This document shows positions 7,753-12,042 of a DNA stretch of 12,042 nucleotides, piece by piece. The notes beneath the pieces were generated by a model. That model ran no database searches. It saw nothing but the letters and a program-made list of their open reading frames with translations, and had not been told where the DNA came from. Each line of letters opens with the position of its first letter. Positions within the stretch are counted from its first letter, which is position 1. Position numbers and translations under genes: made by a program. Origin of the DNA: AC-32 sp035518635 (GTDB lineage Bacteria > Actinomycetota > Thermoleophilia > Gaiellales > Gaiellaceae). The stretch is from assembly GCA_035518635.1 (NCBI GenBank), contig DATIXI010000054.1:1-12042 (forward strand). Direction: 5' to 3'.

Positions 7753-7834
7753 CGTCGGTAGGAGCGTGACCGTTCGCGTGTCCAGCGGCGTATATGTCGC
7801 GACTGGAAAGAGCGAAACCTATTCTTGGAACACG

Positions 7835-8440
7835 ATGAGCCGGCGCAGACTTGCTGCACTCGCAGTCCCGGCCGCTGTCCTCGGCCTCAGTGTCGTGGTC
7901 AGCGGATGCGGCAGAAGTGCGCCGCCTTTCGCCGCGGATGCCGGGATAGAGAGTGGGCCGAGTAGCCGTCTGTGGGGGGACGGGTCATCGGGGCCAGACG
8001 GTATGGAGATCGGCTGCATTCACGGACGACGATTCGCTGTGCTCATCACCGCTCGAAACCAGACGAAACGAACCGTCACGCTCCTCGGCGCCGGTGGGCC
8101 TCCCCCTTTGCCCGGAGTGATTGACCGAGTAGCGGTGCAGGTCCGCCTCGCGCCGCCGCCGCCGAAAGGCGACATCGCGGTGATGGGGCTTCGTGGCTGG
8201 AGTCGGCGGAACCCAAAGCCTGCTGCGATTCCGCCGGGGCGGTCAGCGTGGGTGCAGTCCAATTTCCTGATGCGGAACTGCGATCTCTTGAGCCGACCGT
8301 CGAGCGTGGACGGGGCGATCACGCTTCGCTACCGCGCTGGCGGGTCTCCGGGAAGCCAGGTCGTCTCGGTCTCCGCCGCCCAAATACTCCTGACCCGTGG
8401 GCCTCAGCATCCTTCCCTGCCAATCAATCAAACCGGCTGA
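7835..8440 (+). CDS. Putative secreted lipoprotein, unknown function (array unit 1)
   Basis: The ATG at 7835 begins MSRRRLAALAVPAAVLGLSV, followed by a lipobox VSGC with the acylated cysteine at residue 25, so the product is probably a lipid-anchored exported protein. The remaining about 175 residues are beta-rich and Pro/Gly-rich, with two cysteines (MEIGC near the middle and MRNC later) that could form a disulfide. The order of motifs, especially IPPGRSAWVQSNFLMRNC, resembles the segment IRPHRTVLLRVMWENWC of the secreted protein in unit 6. Both may share an Ig-like sandwich; this is inferred. The frame is open upstream into the repeat, but the signal sequence shows that the real start is the internal ATG, with GGA at a suitable distance. 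No family is recognised with confidence. Confidence 0.75.
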   Translation: MSRRRLAALAVPAAVLGLSVVVSGCGRSAPPFAADAGIESGPSSRLWGDGSSGPDGMEIGCIHGRRFAVLITARNQTKRTVTLLGAGGPPPLPGVIDRVAVQVRLAPPPPKGDIAVMGLRGWSRRNPKPAAIPPGRSAWVQSNFLMRNCDLLSRPSSVDGAITLRYRAGGSPGSQVVSVSAAQILLTRGPQHPSLPINQTG

Positions 8441-8502
8441 GCGGAAGACGTCGGTAGACGCCTCGTTCAGTTCGGACGGGTCGAACACAAGGGCACTTGA
8501 TT

Positions 8503-8530
8503 GGGCCAGCGTGCGGGAATGTCACTAGAA
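8503..8530 (+). repeat. Array repeat copy 2
   Basis: Matches the consensus except at positions 24-25 (TA in place of CC). It lies 62 bp after the lipoprotein stop and 43 bp before the stop of the minus-strand pseudogene. GCAC 14 bases upstream of the core GTGC can form a short stem, an arrangement also seen at copy 7. Confidence 0.9.
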
Positions 8531-8573
8531 GAACGCCATTCTGACGCCTGCCCGGCTCGCCTCGGCCACCCCG

Positions 8574-9725
8574 CTAGCGGCAGGCGGGTGTCGGCGGCAG
8601 CTTGTTCATCGGAACGAACGCGACCGGTTCAGGCTTGCCCCATTGCTTCGAAGCGATCGCGTGGACGACCACGAGCGAGCGTCGGTCGATGCGCGTCCAG
8701 CCACCGCGGCCGATTTGGAGGTAGCGCCCGAGCTTCGTGTTGCCCAGGAACGTCCGTGGGTCGATTCCAAAGCCGACCCAGCGCCCGTTTATCTGCACCG
8801 AGTTTCCAATCGCGTTGGCGCGGGGGCGGTGACGACGAGTCGTGGCTTCGCGGTCAACGAGGGCGCGACCCAGAGCGACTTGTAGTTCGCGCTCGGGAAC
8901 GCGATCGCGTGGCCATCGGTGTAGAGACCTGAGATGCCGCGCAGCATCCGCAGTGCAGGCGGAGGCGTGACCGCTTGACCGCTCGCCGGGTCGAACCCGA
9001 ACATCCGCGTGCGTGTGCCCCGAGCCGGCGACTCCGGCCAGACGACGAGCGGGCCGGCGACGAGGAACGACCCCTGCGGATGTCCAGTGTGGGCGACCAC
9101 GTCGCGCACCTGCGCGAGGTGGTAGACGTGGACGTCAGCGATCCCGCCGCGACCCGAGCCCTGGGCCCAGGTGGCGATCCCGTCGCGGACGTCTGGCTGT
9201 CGCCAAGGCGAGACCCAGAACGAGCCGTCGGGGGCGCGTTGCGCCGCACCGATCTCCGTGACCGTGCCGGTGCGCGAGTTCCACGCCCAGGTCGTGAAGT
9301 CGTCGAAGTTCTCGAGCGAGTGGTACTCGTTCCAGACGAGCCAGCGGCCGTCGAAGGCACCGTCCGCCTGGTCCGTCCTCGGGTGGGCGAAGCCGCGGAT
9401 ACGCGTGACGCGACCGGTCGGGACGTCGACGCGCGCGACGCCGGACCAGCCGCCGCGCTTATAGATCGACGCGAAGAACGACCGCCCGTCGTGGGCCAGT
9501 GACCACGGGACGAGCGCGAACGCGCCGCGACAGCGGCAGGACGCGCGTTGCGAGGACGCGTTGCCAGGCTGCGTTGGGCTGTGCCAGGCACCAGCGTGGG
9601 GGTGCCTGGTGCGCCTGCGCCTCCCGCTGCGACGCGCTCGCGCACGAGGCGGCCGCGAGCCCGACGGCCCCCGCAGCGATCAACACGCTGCAGCGGCCGC
9701 GTGGGCGTGCATTAGACGTAGCCAC
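8574..9725 (-). pseudogene. Frameshifted beta-propeller-like lipoprotein gene (array unit 2)
   Basis: One long protein can be pieced together from two reading frames on the minus strand. Piece 1 (9725 to about 9525) starts MATSNARPRGRCSVLIAAG, has a lipoprotein-like signal ending AAASC, and continues APPRWCLAQPNAAWQRVL. Piece 2 (about 9525 to 8820) is in the next frame and reads GAFALVPWSLAHDG, FDGRWLVWNEYHSL, ADVHVYHLAQV, GSFLVAGPLVVWPES. Piece 3 (about 8820 to 8574) returns to the first frame: VQINGRWVGFGIDPRTF, then RGGWTRIDRRSLVVVHA, and a tail ending PPTPACR. Repeated blade-like blocks (DGRWLVW, GPLVVWPES, NGRWVGFG) point to a TolB-like beta-propeller. An extra base near 9521-9527 and a missing base near 8820 explain the breaks. 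The protein would be about 383 residues. Either the gene is decayed or the assembly has two indel errors. The GTG start at 9725 has AGGA just upstream. Confidence 0.75.
9584..9609. other. Strong hairpin, 9-bp perfect stem
   Basis: CCAGGCACC (9584-9592) and GGTGCCTGG (9601-9609) are exact reverse complements around an 8-base loop, extendable by three further positions if G-U pairs are allowed. It lies in the 5' coding part of the pseudogene, just after the signal region. Its centre contains CCAGCGTG, the same eight bases as the array repeat near its start, which may be chance. There is no T-run, so it is not a standard terminator. Confidence 0.5.
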
Positions 9726-9787
9726 ATCCTGATGATCTACGCGATGTTCGGGCTCGGCAACGTCGTCTGGACCCTGGACGCCGGCGT

Positions 9788-9815
9788 GCGCCAGCGTGCG
9801 GGAATGTCACCCGAA
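9788..9815 (+). repeat. Array repeat copy 3
   Basis: Matches the consensus except position 2 (C for G). It lies 62 bp upstream of the divergently oriented pseudogene start and 68 bp before the unit 3 gene. GTTCGGG at 9746-9752 is an exact reverse complement of CCCGAAC at 9810-9816, giving a 71-bp site with 7-bp terminal arms, the clearest attC-like geometry in the array. Confidence 0.9.
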
Positions 9816-9883
9816 CTCGGGGCAGGCGCCCGGATCGACTTCCGAAGGTAATCGAACTACTCGCCGGCGCCGATGGCTGACGA

Positions 9884-10147
9884 ATGGAGCGTCGCCTGGG
9901 CTCGGCCTTCGTCGGACTGGGATCCGCCGCCGCAGGGGCGGTGCTGTTCGTCTACGGCGTCTTGTTCGTCAGGAATTCCGTGGCACTCCTCGGCGCAGCG
10001 CTAGCGGTTGCCGGTGCACTTATCGCGGTTGCCGCCGCGATTCTTGCGCAACGCCGCTTGACAACGGGCATCGTCGCGGCGATCGCCGTGCTCCCCCTCG
10101 CCTTGGTCATCTGGATCATCTGGAGGCTCGCTCACGTGACAACGTGA
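9884..10147 (+). CDS. Small integral membrane protein, hypothetical (array unit 3)
   Basis: An 87-residue protein beginning MERRLGSAFVGLGSAAAGAV. Hydrophobicity by eye gives three membrane segments, about 6-30, 33-55 and 62-83, with a short basic loop (AQRRL) between the second and third. The protein ends soon after IWRLAHVTT. There are no catalytic motifs and no recognised family. The ATG start has no clear ribosome site; another ATG 11 bases upstream is out of frame. It is the only gene in its interval and lies 42 bp before the next repeat. Confidence 0.7.
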   Translation: MERRLGSAFVGLGSAAAGAVLFVYGVLFVRNSVALLGAALAVAGALIAVAAAILAQRRLTTGIVAAIAVLPLALVIWIIWRLAHVTT

Positions 10148-10189
10148 GTCCTGACGATCCCTCGCGTCGTACACCAAACACGCCCCGAT

Positions 10190-10217
10190 GGGCCAGCGTG
10201 CGGGAGTGTCACCCGAA
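10190..10217 (+). repeat. Array repeat copy 4
   Basis: Matches the consensus except position 17 (G for A in the AATG block). It lies 42 bp after the unit 3 stop and 4 bp before the stop of the minus-strand unit 4 gene. A 9-bp direct repeat TCGCTCACG lies on both sides, at 10128-10136 and 10218-10226. Confidence 0.9.
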
Positions 10218-10221
10218 TCGC

Positions 10222-10578
10222 TCACGATTGATCGCAGTGAGTGAGGAGGCAGAGGCTGTAGCGAACCGCGAGGGAGGCACCGAACAGCACAGGGACAAGT
10301 ACTGCCGCGACCGTCGCGTACTCCGCCGAGGTGCGTCGGCCTCGCCTTACCGCAAGGCAAGACGCCGCTGTGATCGCTGCGGCGATGGCGCAGAACAGGC
10401 CCAAGGTACGGAGAAAGGCCGAGTCCTCCAGGTCGTAGTGATCGCGTACGAGGACGAAGGTGGCCGCTGCGACCAGCGCAGCAGACAGAGGCGCGAAGCG
10501 CGTGTACGCCTTGCTCGCCCATCGCACCGCGGCCAGCGCTCCGACGAGCAGGGCGACGTCGAGGGCGACGATCTCCAT
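10222..10578 (-). CDS. Small integral membrane protein, hypothetical (array unit 4, reversed)
   Basis: A 118-residue protein on the strand opposite to the repeats. Four membrane segments are visible, roughly 4-20, 30-45, 59-76 and 88-105. A charged loop (VRDHYDLED) separates the second and third, and a basic loop (VRRGRRTS) separates the third and fourth. The C-terminal tail has two cysteines (SLCLLTHCDQS). The ATG start at 10578 is preceded directly by AGGGG, too close for an ideal ribosome site. No family is recognised. Its stop lies 4 bp from repeat copy 4 and its start 57 bp from copy 5, so it fills its interval in reverse, like the unit 2 pseudogene. Confidence 0.72.
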   Translation of the reverse strand: MEIVALDVALLVGALAAVRWASKAYTRFAPLSAALVAAATFVLVRDHYDLEDSAFLRTLGLFCAIAAAITAASCLAVRRGRRTSAEYATVAAVLVPVLFGASLAVRYSLCLLTHCDQS

Positions 10579-10635
10579 CCCCTGCGCATCGGCGTTGCAG
10601 CTGCACGAGTTGAGGCGGCGGCGGTTCCGTCGGCT

Positions 10636-10663
10636 GGACCACTGTGCGGGAATGTCGCCCGAC
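10636..10663 (+). repeat. Array repeat copy 5 (most divergent)
   Basis: Differs from the consensus at five positions (3, 7, 8, 22, 28) but keeps the central GTGCGGGAATGTC. CGTCGG at 10628-10633 and CCGACG at 10659-10664 form an exact 6-bp inverted repeat around it. It begins the shortest unit. Confidence 0.85.
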
Positions 10664-10679
10664 GACCGATACTCAACGG

Positions 10680-10976
10680 GTGACCGCTCCGCGAGAGAAT
10701 CTCCGGCCCTGGTGGCTCGTTGTGATCGCCTTCTGGCGGACGATCCCGGTGGTGATCGCGTTGGCCTTCGGGTACGCCGTCGGGCATCCGTCGCTCGGGG
10801 CGGTGATCGGCCTAGTGTTCATCCTTAGCAGCTTCGCTTTCTCGCGCTGGGTCAGCGCGAGCGCAGAAAGGCAGCACGATGACCGCTTCGCCCGGGCCCT
10901 CGCTAACTACTTCGTCGGCTTGGCTGCACTTCTTGTGCTCGTCGTGATTGGGTGGGCCGTCGTCGAGCGGGCGTGA
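10680..10976 (+). CDS. Small integral membrane protein, hypothetical (array unit 5)
   Basis: A 98-residue protein from a GTG start at 10680 (MTAPRENLRPWWLVVIAFWR). Three membrane segments are visible, about 12-32, 38-56 and 75-95, with a charged loop (SASAERQHDDRFARAL) between the second and third. No family is recognised. The frame is open back into repeat copy 5, but residues encoded there (MRECRPTT) come from the repeat itself and are unlikely to be part of the protein. There is no obvious ribosome site before the GTG, so the start is uncertain and the mRNA may be nearly leaderless. The gene ends 15 bp before the next repeat, the tightest junction in the array. Confidence 0.7.
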   Translation: MTAPRENLRPWWLVVIAFWRTIPVVIALAFGYAVGHPSLGAVIGLVFILSSFAFSRWVSASAERQHDDRFARALANYFVGLAALLVLVVIGWAVVERA

Positions 10977-10991
10977 CAGCTCGCGTGGCCT

Positions 10992-11019
10992 GGGCCAGCG
11001 TGCGGGAATGTCACCAGAA
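10992..11019 (+). repeat. Array repeat copy 6
   Basis: Matches the consensus except position 25 (A for C). GCTCGC at 10979-10984 and GCGAGC at 11023-11028 form an exact 6-bp inverted repeat around it, a 50-bp site. Confidence 0.9.
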
Positions 11020-11054
11020 GGGGCGAGCGCGGCGGAGTAGGGTCTCAGGTGTCG

Positions 11055-11588
11055 ATGTTGCGCTGCACCCTCCTTGTTCTGGCGTCGGTCGCGGCCGCGA
11101 CAGCGGTGGCCTCCGCTGTGCCGGCGAAGCCGAACGGAACGCCGAGCGCATGTAGAGCGCTCGATCTCCACCGCGATCCATTCCCTGTCTTCCAGCCGGC
11201 TGGTTCGGCCGCTGAAGGGGTGATCCGGATCACGTCAAGGAGGGCGTGCGTGCTCCCGCGACGTATCGAGGTGCGGTTCATCGCGCCAGCACACAGGCAG
11301 CGTGTTCGCTACGGTCGCCAGCGGCTCTTTGCCGGCGAAGTCCCGGTGCGCACGATCCGTCCTCACCGGACCGTGCTGCTGCGCGTCATGTGGGAGAACT
11401 GGTGCGGGCCGGGCTCGAACTCGCTCGGAGTGAACGGCGCTCCGCCACGGGCGCTCGTGATCGGTCGCGCTGGTACGTCACCGCTCTTTCGCCTACCCGT
11501 CAACGGTGCGCCGCCGTGTTATGTGCCCTCGCGCCCATCCACCGTTGGCGTAACACCGTTCTTCCGCGTGGCGCACGCAATCAACTAG
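11055..11588 (+). CDS. Putative secreted protein with possible disulfides, unknown function (array unit 6)
   Basis: A 177-residue protein with an N-terminal signal peptide (MLRCTLLVLASVAAATAVAS, likely cut near residue 20-22). The mature part is beta-rich and has four cysteines (SAC, RRAC, NWC, PPC), compatible with two disulfides. The block IRPHRTVLLRVMWENWC resembles IPPGRSAWVQSNFLMRNC of the unit 1 lipoprotein, hinting that both share a fold. No named family is recognised with confidence. The ATG at 11055 has AGG five bases upstream; an in-frame GTG at 11049 is an equally possible start and would add two residues. The gene lies 35 bp after repeat copy 6 and 35 bp before copy 7. Confidence 0.72.
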   Translation: MLRCTLLVLASVAAATAVASAVPAKPNGTPSACRALDLHRDPFPVFQPAGSAAEGVIRITSRRACVLPRRIEVRFIAPAHRQRVRYGRQRLFAGEVPVRTIRPHRTVLLRVMWENWCGPGSNSLGVNGAPPRALVIGRAGTSPLFRLPVNGAPPCYVPSRPSTVGVTPFFRVAHAIN

Positions 11589-11623
11589 GCGGGACGCCTG
11601 TCCGAGTGGAGCAGCACCTGCTT

Positions 11624-11651
11624 GGGCCAGCGTGCCGGAATGTCACTCGAC
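11624..11651 (+). repeat. Array repeat copy 7
   Basis: Differs from the consensus at positions 13, 24 and 28. It shows the most stem-like surroundings: CGAGTG at 11603-11608 pairs with CACTCG at 11644-11649, and inside it GCAC pairs with the core GTGC across a 14-base loop. Together they give a 47-bp imperfect hairpin. Confidence 0.9.
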
Positions 11652-11683
11652 ATCCCGTTCGAGAGGTCTAAGGTGGACAGACG

Positions 11684-12042
11684 ATGGACGAGCGGGAGCA
11701 ACGGAGCCAGGCGCTGTGGTCTTTTGCGGACGGAATGCTTGCGTCGGAGGACAGCGTGAAGGGCTTTCGAGTCGAGGCGACCGACGGGCAGGCGGGAAAG
11801 GTCTCGTGGGCAAGCTATGCACCCGGCGAGAGCTACCTCGTCGTCAGCCACCTGCATAACCTCCGCCACAGCCATCACGTCGTTCCGGCCGGGGCCGTCA
11901 CCAGGGTCAGCACTGACGAGCACACCGTTTGGCTTGGCCTGAGCCGCGCCGAGGTCGAGGAGTTGCCGGAGCACCACGACCCCCCAGCGCCCGTCGAATC
12001 GTGGATGGTCGCCGCCATCGAGAGAGCGACGGCGACGCTCCC
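11684..12042 (+). CDS. PRC-barrel-like domain protein, partial (array unit 7)
   Basis: The ATG at 11684 (AAGG ten bases upstream) opens a frame that runs off the window edge after 119 codons. Residues about 25-95 look like a PRC-barrel: GFRVEATDGQAGKVSWASY, a beta strand SYLVVSHL, then HHVVPAGAVTRV and a final strand VWLGLSRAEVEELPEH. PRC-barrel domains occur in the ribosome maturation factor RimM and in many small stand-alone proteins of actinobacteria with poorly known roles, often stress-related. A His-rich patch (HLHNLRHSHH) sits in the barrel. The gene starts 32 bp after repeat copy 7; whether an eighth repeat follows cannot be seen. Confidence 0.72.
   Translation, partial: MDEREQRSQALWSFADGMLASEDSVKGFRVEATDGQAGKVSWASYAPGESYLVVSHLHNLRHSHHVVPAGAVTRVSTDEHTVWLGLSRAEVEELPEHHDPPAPVESWMVAAIERATATL

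Larger units (their letters stand above)
7725..12042 (+). other. Cassette-like array: seven same-direction 28-bp repeats, one gene per interval
   Basis: Seven near-identical repeats start at 7725, 8503, 9788, 10190, 10636, 10992 and 11624, all in the same orientation. Every interval contains exactly one gene or pseudogene, tightly fitted: 4 to 82 bp from repeat to gene and 15 to 62 bp from gene to next repeat. Gene direction is mixed (plus, minus, plus, minus, plus, plus, plus) while repeat direction is constant, so the repeat is not simply part of each gene's promoter. Cargo genes are unrelated to each other except for a possible distant similarity between the first and sixth. The layout matches an integron-type cassette array in which each unit ends in a recombination site. 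No integrase is present and the repeat lacks the canonical attC core sequence. The array runs off the right edge. Confidence 0.7.

Noticed and set aside
7733..7834. Upstream starts inside the repeats that give MRECHPN-type N-termini (copies 1, 3 and 5)
   Set aside because: The residues come from the repeat itself (GTG CGG GAA TGT in its core). In units 1 and 5 the frame happens to join the real gene, but the signal peptide or membrane segment begins at a later start.
8501..8932. Plus-strand ORF 8501-8932
   Set aside because: It starts in repeat copy 2 and lies antisense to the C-terminal part of the beta-propeller pseudogene; no recognisable features.
9732..9851. Short peptide MIYAMFGLGNVVWTLDAG read through repeat copy 3
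   Set aside because: It looks protein-like over 18 residues but then runs into repeat-encoded sequence. It has no ribosome site and overlaps the upstream region of the minus-strand lipoprotein gene, so it is probably chance or a small relic.
7725..11651. CRISPR array
   Set aside because: Repeat spacing is 356 to 1285 bp with genes in between, not uniform 30-40 bp spacers, and no cas gene is present.
7725..11651. Canonical integron attC sites
   Set aside because: The repeats do not show the RYYYAAC and GTTRRRY core pair and no integron integrase is in the window; only the layout is integron-like.

Overview
The window is GC-rich (by eye around 70% on the left and somewhat lower on the right) and uses GTG and TTG starts freely. 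Together with the gene content (an MqnC-type radical SAM enzyme, a phosphodiester glycosidase with an FlgD-like tail, DedA, sugar-nucleotide enzymes), this suggests an actinobacterium, perhaps a Thermoleophilia/Gaiellales-type lineage. The lineage guess is inference; no marker gene is present.

Left block (1-5009, all minus strand). Four closely packed genes read leftwards and probably form one transcript: a secreted phosphodiester glycosidase-type protein (3267-5009), a DedA-family membrane protein (2595-3236), a DegT/DnrJ/EryC1 sugar aminotransferase (1497-2582) and a membrane-anchored NDP-sugar 4,6-dehydratase of the FlaA1/PglF/WbpM class (1-1500, cut by the window edge). The last two overlap by 4 bases. 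As a pair they fit sequential dehydration and transamination of a UDP-sugar for surface glycans.

Middle block (5080-7409, plus strand). This block diverges from the left block across a 70-bp gap holding an imperfect palindrome. Two radical SAM genes overlap by 4 bases. The first has a non-standard Cys-x8-Cys-x2-Cys cluster motif; the second is an MqnC/CofH-type enzyme with a standard Cys-x3-Cys-x2-Cys motif. They probably act in one pathway, either menaquinone by the futalosine route or something related. Two very small ORFs follow (7467-7713); the first may be truncated by an in-frame TAG.

Right block (7725-12042 and probably beyond) is the most unusual part. A 28-bp repeat occurs seven times, always in the same orientation, and each of the seven intervals (402, 446, 356, 632, 778, 1285 and at least 418 bp) holds one gene or pseudogene. 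The genes are unrelated small cargo: a lipoprotein, a frameshifted beta-propeller lipoprotein, three small membrane proteins, a secreted beta-rich protein and a PRC-barrel protein. Two are on the opposite strand from the others. The layout is that of an integron-like gene-cassette array, but the repeat does not show the canonical attC core and no integrase is in the window. It could be an undescribed cassette or recombination system, or a dispersed repeat family that settles between genes. This block is the main item to follow up.
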